This document shows, piece by piece, positions 9,184 through 18,128 of a stretch of 43,004 nucleotides of DNA (positions are counted from its first letter, which is position 1; every line of letters begins with the position of its first letter). Position numbers and translations under genes: made by a program. This stretch comes from a bacterium (GTDB lineage: Bacteria; Patescibacteria; JAEDAM01; Absconditabacterales; Absconditicoccaceae), in NCBI GenBank assembly GCA_017453665.1, contig JAFTEM010000008.1, positions 1-43,004 on the forward strand, in the 5' to 3' direction. The notes under the pieces are model-generated. The model had not been told where the DNA came from. It searched no databases and worked only from the letters and a program-made list of their open reading frames with translations.

Positions 9184-10206
9184 TTAAGAACAATAAATAA
9201 CTTCAGGTTCTAGCTGAACTCAAAAATTTTCTTTTACTGCACTCATAACTTGTTCAGCATATGCTTGCACTGCTTTTCAAGAAGGATTAGCATTAATAAG
9301 AATCAATGCATGTTTTTCTGACATTTTCACGCCATTAATTTCTTTCCCTTTCCATCAACTAAGCTCAATAAGTTGACCAGCTGAAAGTTTCATTGTCTCA
9401 TTTTCAGTAAGATGAGCTTTTAGTTCTGGATATAGTTTTTCTAAATTTTCTCGTTCAGGAAGAGAAACTTCAGGATTTTTAAAGAAACTTCATGCAGTTC
9501 ATATCTTTGTATGGTCTGGTAGTTTCATTTTTCTTATTTCTTCAATTTTGTTAGCTATCGTTTCAAGTCTTTGATTTAATGGACGAACTTCTAAATTTAG
9601 TTCATCAACTCCTTTATAACTTGTTTTAAATTCATAGCTTTCTGAAAGTTTTTGAAGTCTAAAAACAACATGTGTTATAATAAAGCTACCTTTTAATTGA
9701 TGTTTAAAAATACTATTACGATATGAAAAATTACATTCTTCATTTGATAATTTTTGAATAGTATTTGTTTCTAAATTAACTCCTATAACCTCTTCTATTA
9801 CTTCTGAAGCTTCTTGCCCATAGGCTCAAATATTTGAGACAGCTGAGGTTCATACATTTCATGGGATCAATATAAGATTTTCTATTCAACAAAGATTGTT
9901 ATCTATAGTATAGTGAACAAAATCATTTCGATCTTCTCATGCTCCTACTTGAAGAAATAATTCATTATCTGTTTCTTTTATCGTTTCAATTCATTTAATA
10001 TTTGGATGAAGAACAATTCAATCATAATAATCATTTAAAAAAAGGGTATTTGATCATCATCATACAATCCAATGGTTGTTCGTTTTCCGTTCTTCAGTTT
10101 CTAGGAATTGAAGAAGTTGATAAGTATTGGGAATTTCTACAAAATATTTAGCAATACAATTAACTTGTAAGGTATTATATGGAAGAAGAGAAACGCTTTC
10201 TTGCAT
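9184..10206 (-). CDS. murB: UDP-N-acetylenolpyruvoylglucosamine reductase
   Basis: 340 residues, ATG at 10206 to TAA at 9184. FAD-dependent enzyme for the second committed step of peptidoglycan precursor synthesis. Motifs: VGGGSNTLF in the FAD-binding fold, PGNVGTSAVSNIGAYGQE, RNSIFKHQLKG, and GTAGSFFKNP with the catalytic Ser. In that last motif the glycines in ATATGAACTGCATGAAGT are UGA codons. The NIGAYG version and length point to the E. coli-like type I enzyme. It suggests the organism makes or remodels its own cell wall. A TATAAT lies only 14-19 bp before the ATG, so the mRNA leader would be very short. Confidence 0.95.
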
Positions 10207-10226
10207 GGATAATTTATAGATTATAT

Positions 10227-10255
10227 AAAAAACCAATCTCTAGAGTAGGGATTGG
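10227..10255 (-). terminator. Hairpin with U-tract just upstream of murB
   Basis: CCAATCTCTA (10233-10242) pairs with TAGGGATTGG (10246-10255) around a 3-nt loop. On the minus strand the stem is followed by six T's (10232-10227). It would stop transcripts entering murB from upstream, or attenuate murB. The nearest upstream minus-strand gene has its own terminator. Confidence 0.65.
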
Positions 10256-10318
10256 CTTCGTTTTTTCAAGATAGTAAATTATTAACTATCGAATAGCTAT
10301 ATTACAATTTTCAAAAAC

Positions 10319-10349
10319 ACTAGGCTAAGATTAGTTAGTCTAGTTTTTT
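10319..10349. terminator. AT-rich hairpin, possibly a terminator on either strand
   Basis: ACTAG (10319-10323) and CTAAGATTAG form the arms of an imperfect stem closed by CTAGT (10340-10344) and followed by TTTTTT. The stretch 10207-10457 contains this and the two neighbouring hairpins and no gene I can support. Confidence 0.45.
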
Positions 10350-10387
10350 ATTAAAAAAATCTCGAATTCTATACCCAATTTTAACTT

Positions 10388-10415
10388 AAAAAAAACCTAG
10401 AAAATGAACTAGGTT
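10388..10415 (-). terminator. Terminator of the small membrane protein gene
   Basis: AACCTAG (10394-10400) pairs with CTAGGTT (10409-10415). On the minus strand the stem runs into a T tract (10393-10388). It lies about 43 bp past the TAG stop of the gene at 10458-10676. Confidence 0.7.
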
Positions 10416-10457
10416 GATTAATAACACTCCCCGAACACACAGCCCTCAAGGATTAGG

Positions 10458-10676
10458 CTACCACTTAGGTGGATGATCAATTGAGGACGGGAAACCGTCC
10501 ATTTCAGATTCTAATTGCCCAGTACTAAATCCCCTAGAAAAGAGAACTAGGATAACGGATACTCTCTTATGCCCAAGGGAAATCAGAGAGATTCCTCCAA
10601 AGGCCGAAACCAAAAGGAAGAAAAGAACAACAATAGAACCCAAAACAATAAGAACTTGTTTTATTGCAATATGCAT
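10458..10676 (-). CDS. Small membrane protein, UGA-free, foreign-looking
   Basis: 72 residues from ATG at 10676 (MHIAIKQVLIVLGS) to TAG at 10458. Two hydrophobic stretches (VLIVLGSIVVLFFLLVSAFG, then a weaker one ending VSVILVLF) are followed by a polar tail (QLESEMDGFPSSIDHPPKW). It holds seven glycine codons and none is UGA, unlike its neighbours. It has its own promoter (TTGCAA-16 bp-TATAGT) and terminator, so it looks like an independent cassette. The same frame stays open upstream to an ATG at 10796, but that would run translation through a strong terminator hairpin, so I prefer the shorter start. No family recognised; whether it is a real gene is not certain. Confidence 0.5.
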   Translation of the reverse strand: MHIAIKQVLIVLGSIVVLFFLLVSAFGGISLISLGHKRVSVILVLFSRGFSTGQLESEMDGFPSSIDHPPKW

Positions 10677-10700
10677 AAATGTTTTTGTTTGGTGATTGCC

Positions 10701-10728
10701 ACTATACAAAATCTCCCAACAATTGCAA
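10701..10728 (-). promoter_or_regulatory. Promoter of the small membrane protein gene
   Basis: Minus strand TTGCAA (10728-10723), 16 bp spacer, TATAGT (10706-10701), about 25 bp before the ATG at 10676. The same two hexamers recur at 10822-10850. Confidence 0.5.
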
Positions 10729-10737
10729 GCAAAAAAC

Positions 10738-10818
10738 AAAAAAAGCCCCGCGTTATCACAACGAAGAGCTCTACCATATGAGTCATCCATTGACATTCAA
10801 TGGAATAAAAAGAGTACC
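10738..10818 (-). ncRNA. Candidate small RNA with promoter and terminator
   Basis: A promoter at 10850-10822 (minus) should start RNA near 10818. About 50 nt later comes a GC-rich hairpin (10769-10745: GCUCUUCGUU and AACGCGGGGC, loop GUGAU, one mismatch) followed by seven U's (10744-10738). Before it lies a perfect small hairpin, CCATTGA/TCAATGG (10802-10786). The RNA would be about 80 nt. A reading frame does pass through it (ATG at 10796), so it could instead be a leader attenuating the small membrane gene downstream. Confidence 0.4.
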
Positions 10819-10821
10819 AAT

Positions 10822-10850
10822 ACTATAATGAATAAATCATATAATTGCAA
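10822..10850 (-). promoter_or_regulatory. Promoter with palindromic -35, between two divergent units
   Basis: Minus strand TTGCAA (10850-10845), 17 bp, TATAGT (10827-10822). TTGCAA is its own reverse complement, so the same bases could serve a plus-strand promoter towards the gene at 10892, though no good plus-strand -10 lies at the right distance from it. Confidence 0.5.
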
Positions 10851-10891
10851 AACTTTTTCCTTTATTTTCTATTCTATAACGATATAGTAAT

Positions 10892-11614
10892 ATGCGACAA
10901 ACAAAAAATAACACAAAAACAAATATGAAACAGTATCAGCATTTTCTACAAGAACTAAAAGATCACGGAAAAGAACAGTCTTTTGAATGTAATAAGATTT
11001 TAGCTATAGATTCCTATCTCCTCGAATATCTATTTGAGAAAGAACACACTAAAAGAATCTGTAGTAAAACAAAAACTGATGGATTTCCCATCATAAGCCA
11101 ATATCCAAAGCTTATGATTGAGGAGGTCATTAAAAGTATCTCTTCTATGAAAGTGAGCGACTTTGAAAAATTCAACAGAACAATCAATTCTTTCTGTGGA
11201 GGAAAACATACCTACGGTAGCTTTAAACATGGAAAAATTTTGGAATTTCCCTTTTTAAAGAAACCTCAAGACTTTCGTATCCCGAGTTGCAAAATTTCCG
11301 AACCACCTATAGAAGATCAAAAAAGACATGGGTATTTAACACTAGAAATGACATGTAATAATTATAATGTCATTACCGAACTCCCTAAGATTCTTGACTA
11401 CGTCACCCTAATCTTCTGTATCCTCTGTCACATAAGTGGATTCCGACTAGACACAATTCGATTCACACTCAAGAATTGTTTTTGTACATTAGAACAAATA
11501 AAAGATGTTGATCTTTTACTTGCTCACACAACAACTTTCAAAGAGATGAAAATTAGATCAGGTCTGAAGTCTTTCTTCACAGTTAATCGCAGAGACATCA
11601 GTTTTTCAATGTAA
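10892..11614 (+). CDS. Uncharacterised soluble protein, UGA-free
   Basis: 240 residues, ATG at 10892 to TAA at 11612-11614, followed at once by a terminator. I recognise no domain. The protein is basic and mixed alpha/beta in look, with ten or so Cys residues and one hydrophobic stretch (YVTLIFCILCHISGF, near 170-184). All nine glycines use GGN codons; none is UGA. TATAGT lies at 10883-10888, only 3 bp before the ATG, so the mRNA could be leaderless. Codon use and the isolated promoter-gene-terminator layout suggest acquired DNA. Homologues would show whether it came from a standard-code organism. Confidence 0.7.
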   Translation: MRQTKNNTKTNMKQYQHFLQELKDHGKEQSFECNKILAIDSYLLEYLFEKEHTKRICSKTKTDGFPIISQYPKLMIEEVIKSISSMKVSDFEKFNRTINSFCGGKHTYGSFKHGKILEFPFLKKPQDFRIPSCKISEPPIEDQKRHGYLTLEMTCNNYNVITELPKILDYVTLIFCILCHISGFRLDTIRFTLKNCFCTLEQIKDVDLLLAHTTTFKEMKIRSGLKSFFTVNRRDISFSM

Positions 11615-11621
11615 AACCAAA

Positions 11622-11656
11622 AAAACATAGAGAAGTTTTCCTTTTCTATGTTTTTT
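11622..11656 (+). terminator. Terminator after the 240-residue gene
   Basis: AAAACATAG (11622-11630) pairs with CTATGTTTT (11646-11654), with AGAAG/CTTTT extending the stem inside and a T run after it. Starts 8 bp past the TAA. Confidence 0.8.
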
Positions 11657-11703
11657 ATTGTTTTCGTTTACCATATATAACAACTACAAACTTAACTTAT
11701 AAA

Positions 11704-12201
11704 TTAATAAGCACAACCATCTTCTAAATTTGCATAATGCTCAACAACTTCTTTAAAACTCTCTCTACTTACAGCATCCTGACATACTTCACGAAGCTGA
11801 GCATTTGCCATTAAGGTCCAAGATTCAATTGCCTTCTGCAAACTCTCTTTCATTGAAGGTTGGTTTTCTACCGGTGCTTTTGATATAACACAAAGATTAA
11901 AATCTATAATTCTATTACATTCTTCGACTCAAAACCAAGATTGCTTTGCAACAGTTTCCTCAATTACTTCCCCAACAGTTTGATCTTGTTCATTTCAAGA
12001 AAAAACCTCTCCAGTAATATCACTATTATCTTGATCAAATGTCTCAAGTTGAGTATCTATTTCCCCACTCAATCCTTCTAAATATTCTCATCATGTCAAA
12101 ACCTCTCAAGTCGAAATACTCTCACTCTCTTCATCAGTTCAACATCAAACCAAAACAATAAGACAAACAAAAGAAAAGATAAATAAACAATATTTTTTCA
12201 T
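11704..12201 (-). CDS. Acidic lipoprotein, probably secreted and anchored
   Basis: 165 residues. Signal peptide MKKYCLFIFSFVCLIVLVGC with lipobox LVGC; the lipobox Gly is UGA, and the residue after the Cys is also a UGA glycine. The next 70 residues are acidic and low complexity (Glu, Asp, Ser, Thr, Gly), then a more structured C-terminal part with four Cys (EECNRIIDFNLC, LREVCQDA, EDGCAY) that could form disulphides. Seven of its twelve glycines are UGA codons. It starts 18 nt after the end of cysS and is probably co-transcribed. No family recognised. Confidence 0.85.
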
Positions 12202-12219
12202 GGATAATAACATATAATA

Positions 12220-13641
12220 CTAAATCTTTTGTAATTCATATCACTCCTTACTATCTTTTATAGCCCATCACATAGCTTGTAATTTTCCCCTTATTTCATC
12301 TGCTAAAGCATAATTTTTTTCTCATTTAGCTATTTTTCTTTCCTCTGCCAATGCAACAATCTCCTCAGGAATTTCCTCCTCAACATCATCTTCATCAAAA
12401 AGCCCAATCTTTAAAATTTTTTCTTCCAACTCACGAATAGCTTCTAATGCACCTATTCAACCATTTGCTAATGCTAGATGAAGAACTGACAATAATTTAG
12501 GAGTATTAATATTATCAGCCAAAGCCTCTTGAAATTCATTTTTCCAATCTTTAGCATCTCATCCTTCATTCATCTCTTGAATTCCTCTAATTTTCTTAAT
12601 AAGACCTTTTCTTTCACTTCTTGCCTGCTCTAAAGCCTCCCATGTAAAATTTTGAAAATTTCCATACTGAGCTTTAAAATAAAAATATCTTAAATCCAAT
12701 GGATTAAACCCTTTATTCTTAATATCCTCTAACGAATAGAAATTTCACAATGATTTACTCATTTTTCATCAATCGACCTGCAAAAACTCATTATGAATCC
12801 AATATTTAACCCAAGGCTTTTTTCAGAAGCCACATTCTGCCTGAGCGATTTCATTTGGATGATGAATTGTAATATGATCAGATCAACCATGATGAATATC
12901 AAATTGCTCTCCCAAATATTTACTCGACATAGCACTACATTCTATATGCCATCATGGGAATCCTACTCCCCAAGGAGAGTCCCATTCCATATCTCTTTTT
13001 CCCTCAACCATAGAAAATTTCCAGAGTGCGAAATCTGTAGGATTCTTTTTCCCTTTCATATCTACCCTCTCCCCTGCTTTTAAATCTTCCAAACGTTTTT
13101 TATAATTCGGTCACATCAATTTTCAATAATCTTCTACCTTACTAGTATCCATATAAATACCATCTCAAGGAACTTCATAAGTAAATCCTTTCTCTTCTAA
13201 AAGCTTAACTAAATTTATTTGCTCTTGTATATGCTCTGTTGCTCTTGGCATAACATCAAATTCATCAATATGCATATCCTTGAGCCCAGCTCTAAAAATT
13301 GCTTCATATTTTTTTGCGACATCTCGAGCCGAAATTCCTTCTCTCTTAGCTCATTTTTCCAATTTATCTTCTCAATCATCTGCATCTGATACCAAATGTC
13401 AAACATCTGTAATATTCATAACAGCCTTCACAGAATATCAAAAATATTTTAAAGTATTTCTTATAAGATCAGCAGAAAATGAAGCCCTTAAATTCCCAAT
13501 ATGTGGAGTATAATAAACAGTAGGTCAACATGAATACATTCAAACAAAATCTCTTTTTTCTCCTTTATAATTTTCATCTTCCATTAAAGGAACAAACACC
13601 TCTTTTTCACGTGTTAAAGTATTATACAATTTTAATTGCAT
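12220..13641 (-). CDS. cysS: Cysteinyl-tRNA synthetase
   Basis: 473 residues, ATG at 13641 ([18 protein letters not shown]) to TAG at 12220. Class I enzyme charging tRNA-Cys. HIGH-like motif in [16 protein letters not shown], zinc/cysteine-binding [15 protein letters not shown] and [15 protein letters not shown], and KMSKS in GGKMSKSLGNF. A helical anticodon-binding region follows. Many of its glycines are UGA, including ones inside the GWHIEC and GGSD motifs. A lipoprotein gene follows after 18 nt. Confidence 0.97.
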
Positions 13642-13677
13642 CACGTTCTCTAAAATAAAATAAAATAAATCTTTATC

Positions 13678-13721
13678 TTGTATTTTTAGAGCATATAAAT
13701 ATAAATCACTAATTCAATCAA
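13678..13721. promoter_or_regulatory. Overlapping divergent promoters: cysS (-) and 89-residue gene (+)
   Basis: Plus strand: TTGTAT (13678-13683), 16 bp, TATAAA (13700-13705), about 50 bp before the ATG at 13756. Minus strand: TTGATT (13721-13716), 17 bp, TTATAT (13698-13693), about 50 bp before the cysS ATG at 13641. The two -10 regions are interleaved, so polymerase could not occupy both at once. Confidence 0.5.
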
Positions 13722-13755
13722 AAATAAAAAAAACAATTACAAAAAAATTTTTTCT

Positions 13756-14025
13756 ATGGTTAAAATCATTAAAGCTCACAAGAGCATCACAACTGAGAGA
13801 TTAGAGCAACGACTCTCCGTAATCCACTCTAAAGTATTGGATTGCATCCAGAGAAAAGAAAAGACAACACTTAGAAAATGTCTCTGCCAGCTTCAAGCCT
13901 TACTTGGACTCAGCGAGCCACTTAGGATGCAGTTCGTCTGCGGAGCATCATACAACCTCCCGTTCTTCATTAACGACGAGATCCTGATGTGCCAAAGAAC
14001 ACTTAAGAGTTGGGAAAACAATTAG
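13756..14025 (+). CDS. Small basic helical protein, UGA-free
   Basis: 89 residues, ATG at 13756 (MVKIIKAHKSITTERLEQRL) to TAG, followed by a hairpin terminator. The sequence looks mostly helical and basic, with four Cys. No domain recognised. Codon use is clearly more GC-rich at third positions than in the neighbours (runs such as GAG CCA CTT AGG ATG CAG TTC GTC TGC). It has only two Gly codons, neither UGA, so the code test is weak here. It has its own promoter and terminator between cysS and an AraC-type gene, which looks like a small acquired cassette. Confidence 0.6.
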   Translation: MVKIIKAHKSITTERLEQRLSVIHSKVLDCIQRKEKTTLRKCLCQLQALLGLSEPLRMQFVCGASYNLPFFINDEILMCQRTLKSWENN

Positions 14026-14039
14026 ACTCTCATGCAGAA

Positions 14040-14075
14040 AAAGACTGAGATTTTTTATCGTCAGTCTTTCTTTTT
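14040..14075 (+). terminator. Terminator after the 89-residue gene
   Basis: AAAGACTGA (14040-14048) is perfectly complementary to TCAGTCTTT (14061-14069), followed by CTTTTT. Starts 14 bp after the TAG. Confidence 0.85.
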
Positions 14076-14178
14076 AACCGAATATTTGCCTAAAAATATC
14101 ATTATTTGCAAAATTCGATTGATTTTTAGTAATATTATTATATAAATCTATCATTTATATCATATTTTCGCCACAAAT

Positions 14179-15042
14179 ATGTATGAAGAAATAACAACGA
14201 TGATAAAAAATCTCCATAAACAAGAATGAATTTTTGAAACAAATATTCCATGAGTATCCACTTTCTACAAGAATACTGTTGAAAAAAAATGACCTCAAAT
14301 TTACCAACCCAGCCTAATTTTTATCAGTTCATGAACAAAAAATCTCTATCTAAACAATAAAAAATATACCTATTGAAACGGGAAACTTATTCTAATATCT
14401 TCCACCACTCCTATAATATGCGAGGCATTAAAAGAAAAGGACAAACCTTTTGCATGAATATGTATTAATTTAAATAGACAAAATCTCTATTCACTTATAA
14501 AAGAAATCAAACAAGAATACAAACCCAAAAGCAAGCATCACCAGTTGCAACCAGGAATTTTACCTTTAGACATCAACGATAACATCCAACAAGCATTTTC
14601 CCGCCTCTTATCCTGCACTAAAGATCCTAAAGATGCCGAAATCCTAGGTCCTTCACTTATTAGAGAAATCCTCTATTACACTATAAAATGAAAAGATGCA
14701 GAAACTTTCTGTGACCTTATTCTTTATAATAAAAGCTTCTCTATTTTCGAAGATATCATCGAAAGAATTAACAGAGACTATGATAAAACACTCTCCATTG
14801 AAAACCTAATAGAAGGAATCGATATGTCCATATCAACATTTTTTCGCCAATTCAAAGCTTTTACTGGCTACTCTCCCACACAATACATCAAAGATCTTCG
14901 CCTCAATCAAGCAAAAAGCCTCTTGATACTCAAAAAAATAAGCGTAAAACAAGCTGCTAAACAAGTAGGATACAGTTCCCAATCCCAATTTAGTAGAGAA
15001 TACAAAAGATACTTTGGATACGCTCCTATCCTAGAACAATAA
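14179..15042 (+). CDS. AraC-family transcriptional regulator
   Basis: 287 residues, ATG at 14179 to TAA at 15042. The N-terminal half (residues about 15-150) has the look of the AraC_N ligand-binding domain: PGVSTFYKNT, QPSLIFISSGTKNL, then TYGNGKLILISSTTP. The C-terminal 100 residues carry the twin helix-turn-helix: LIEGIDMSISTFFRQFKAFT, then GYSPTQYIKDLRLNQAKSLL, then VKQAAKQVGYSSQSQFSREY and FGYAP, which closely match the family signature. It leads a plus-strand group (nuclease-like, Clp, PriA-like) and may regulate it. AraC regulators are uncommon in such reduced genomes. Ligand and targets unknown. Confidence 0.93.
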
Positions 15043-15068
15043 ACATTTAATCTTATATACCACCCAGC

Positions 15069-15455
15069 ATGATAACAGATTACCTTCATCTTGTTATGTG
15101 ATTCATCCTCTGATGAATCGTTACCTATCTCGTCCTCTTACTTCATTTTAACAGTAAACTCAATAACGAGAAAAAAAGATCCGTAAATCAATCACGTAAT
15201 AGTATCTTATGAGAAGTAAGTGAAAAAGTAATTCCTCTACTCCCAGAATTTCCTTATCATACCAAAGATTTAGTTTTCTTATGAAAGTGAGTTGATTACG
15301 TAGTCTTCAATGGATTATCTCAATGAAAGCTCAAAGAAATTATTTTCCTGGAAGTAAAAAGCTGAAATTCACAACTCAACAGAAACGAAATGCTGATAAA
15401 AGATCACCTCCGTCACTTCCCCGTCAAATACGAAGTAATAAGGATAAATTATTAG
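15069..15455 (+). CDS. Membrane-anchored endonuclease-like protein (Holliday junction resolvase-related)
   Basis: 128 residues, ATG at 15069 to TAG at 15455. An N-terminal membrane helix (residues about 5-25, GFILGGIVTYLVLLLHF) precedes a compact domain. It contains SVNQSRNSILGEVSEKVIPL, LPEFPYHTKDLVFLGKGVDY and IIFLEVKSGNSQLNRNE. This order matches the predicted secreted or membrane endonucleases distantly related to archaeal Holliday junction resolvases (the Endonuc_Holl family). The Asp in GVDY and the Glu-x-Lys in LEVKSG are the expected metal-site residues of that fold. Known members are of unproven function; DNA uptake or degradation is one idea. It lies 26 nt after the AraC gene. Confidence 0.78.
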
Positions 15456-15519
15456 TTGAAAATACAAAGAAAAATAGTATCGTAAATCAAATTTATATCT
15501 ACCTCTATACAGAATATTT

Positions 15520-18102
15520 ATGAAATCAATTACTGAAAATAGTGCAATAAATGTTCAAATACTACTAAGACATGCAGAAAAGTTCTCCTTTATTGAAGGA
15601 AGAGAAAACATTACTGCAGATGACATGATTTTAGCATACTTTTCATATATTATCGAATCCTGACGTGCTGACGCATTTTTCACCTTATTATGAATAAAAG
15701 AAAAAAATCATATTTTCTCATATATTGAATACCTTCTCCAAAAAATGGAAAGCATTGATTTTAAAACACTTTGAATAGGAAACGGGAAACTAAAATTTTC
15801 CAAAGAGCTAATAACAAAACTTCCATCTCTAAAAACAACTACCACAAAAATAAAAGAGATAGACTTCCTTCTCATATGTTTTCCTATGATAACTACAGAT
15901 CTAAAACATTGTTTTGGACTAAAAAAATCATCATACGAAGCAACAAAAACATTAATTCAAGATTTGTCAAAGCTTCCTATCATCAAAGAGGTTGGTTTTC
16001 TTGCTTTTCTTGGAATTATAGATACTCTTATAAAAGAATCTCTTTTAGATTATAGTGATATCAAGCAAATGACAATTACACACCATGAATGAAACATTGA
16101 CGAATTCTTAAATACTTTAGAGAGTGAAATCGTTGAAAAAGAAGATAATGATAATATCGCACTCGATGCAGATTCCTCAAAACAAAAGAAAAAAGAAGAA
16201 AAAAAATTAACAATAGAATATTTCTGAACCGATCTAACAAAAGAAGCTCGTGACGGATATCTCGATCCTATCATTTGAAGAGAAAAAGAAATCGATCAAG
16301 TAATCTACACACTTCTAAGAAAAACAAAAAATAATCCTTTATTAATAGGAGAAGCTGGTGTTTGAAAAACAGCCATCGTTGAAGGATTAGTCCAAAGAAT
16401 TAACGCTAAAGAAGTTCCTGAAAAACTTCAAAATAAAAAAGTATTTTTACTAGATATGGGTACCCTAGTTGCTTGAACAAAATATAGATGAGAATTCGAA
16501 TCAAGAATGAAATCTATTCTAGAAGAAGCAACAGACCCTACCAACAATATTATCCTATTTATTGATGAACTTCATACAATTATTTGAGCATGAGGACAAG
16601 ATCAAAACGATGCTGCTCAAATGTTAAAACCACTTCTTTCAAGAGGAAAAATCAAACTTATCTGAGCAACAACATTTGATGAATACCAAAAATATATAGA
16701 AAAAGATGCTGTACTTAAAAGAAGATTTCAAGAAGTCGTTGTAAACGAACCTTCTGTTGAAATGACAAAAAATATTATCTTAGGATTAAAACCAACCTAT
16801 GAAGATTTTCACGGTGTTATTATTTCAGAAGAAGCCATCGATAAAGCAATTAATCTAAGTAAAAGATATATTCTAAACAAACAACTTCCTGATAAAGCAC
16901 TCGATATTCTTGATGAAGCTAGTGCAAGAAAATCAACAATGCAACACAAACTTGAAAATGATGAAAACTATAAAAAACAAGAAAAAAGAATAGAACAAAT
17001 CCAAAAAGAAATTGAATCTGCTATAGAAAACCAAGATTATTTCTCTGCAGCAGAACTAAAAGAAGAAGAGCAAGCATTAAAAAAAGAGCTTCAAAAAATT
17101 AGATCAAATAAAAACATTCCTACACATTTAAGAACAATTATCCAACCAGAAGATATAGGAAATGTTTTGGCTGATAAAACATGAATCCCTACAAATATCG
17201 TAAACGAAGATGAAATTACAAAATTAAAAAGATTAGATCATGAATTAAAACAAGAAATCATCTGACAAAACGATGCTGTTGATACTATCGTAAAAACACT
17301 TATTAGAAGTAGACTTTCTGTTATTAAAAAAGATAAACCTATCGGTTCTTTCCTTTTCCTTGGACCTTCATGAGTAGGGAAAACATATCTTGCGAAACTC
17401 ATCGCCAAAGATTATTTCTGAGATGAATCAGCAATGATTAGATTTGATATGTCCGAATATATGGAAAAATTCTCTGTTTCTAAACTTATTTGATCACCTG
17501 CATGATATGTAGGTTATGATGAATGAGGAGGACTAACAGAAGCCGTAAAAAGAAAACCTTATTCTGTAGTCTTATTAGATGAAATTGAAAAAGCAGCTCC
17601 TGATGTACTAAATATTTTATTACAAATCCTTGATGAAGGACAGCTCAAAGACTCCAAAGGAAGATGGATAGATTTCAAAAACACTATTATCATTATGACT
17701 TCAAATATTGGAACAGAAGAATTTAGCAAAAAGAAAACAACAATTTGATTTGATACAGGAACTCAAAAAGATATTGATAGCAAACATTTTGATGAAATCA
17801 AAACAAGAGTTCTCGATGAATTAAAAAATCATATCACTCCAGAACTTTCAAATAGGATTGACCATAAAATAGTATTCAAACCTCTTGATAAAGAAAACCT
17901 AAAAGAAATATTTAATCATCAAATCAAAAAATTCTTAGCTGCATGGAAAGAGAACGAAGCTGTTAAACTTCCTAAATTTTCTCAAACAGAAGTTTCAAAA
18001 ATCATCGATAAAATCTATGATCCAGCATTTGGAGCAAGGCCTATCGAAAGATATATCAATGATGAAGTTGAACCAAAACTTATCAACTCACTTCTAAAAT
18101 AA
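15520..18102 (+). CDS. ClpA/B/C-type AAA+ protease or disaggregase ATPase
   Basis: 860 residues. An N-terminal region of about 230 residues is only loosely like a Clp_N domain and ends in a charged linker. D1 has Walker A GEAGVGKTA near 277 (second Gly by UGA), Walker [11 protein letters not shown] and an arginine-finger region VLKRRFQ. The middle domain is short ([23 protein letters not shown]-like), which fits ClpC or ClpE better than ClpB. D2 has [12 protein letters not shown] near 614, [33 protein letters not shown], and sensor region LSNRIDH. I see no obvious IGF-type ClpP-binding loop, so coupling to ClpP is uncertain. It presumably unfolds or reactivates proteins. The gene lies 64 nt after the nuclease-like gene. 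Confidence 0.94.
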
Positions 18103-18128
18103 AATTTTATGATACAATCATTAAGAAA

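Noticed and set aside
10738..10800. tRNA-His-like sequence on the minus strand (CATATGGTAGAGC ... TTGTGAT)
   Set aside because: A D-arm-like and anticodon-like piece is present, but the anticodon stem does not pair in tRNA register and there is no T-arm or acceptor partner. The bases form a terminator hairpin with a U-tract instead.
15323..15523. Plus-strand 66-codon frame overlapping the nuclease-like gene
   Set aside because: It is out of frame with the recognisable endonuclease motifs, and its translation is basic low-complexity sequence.
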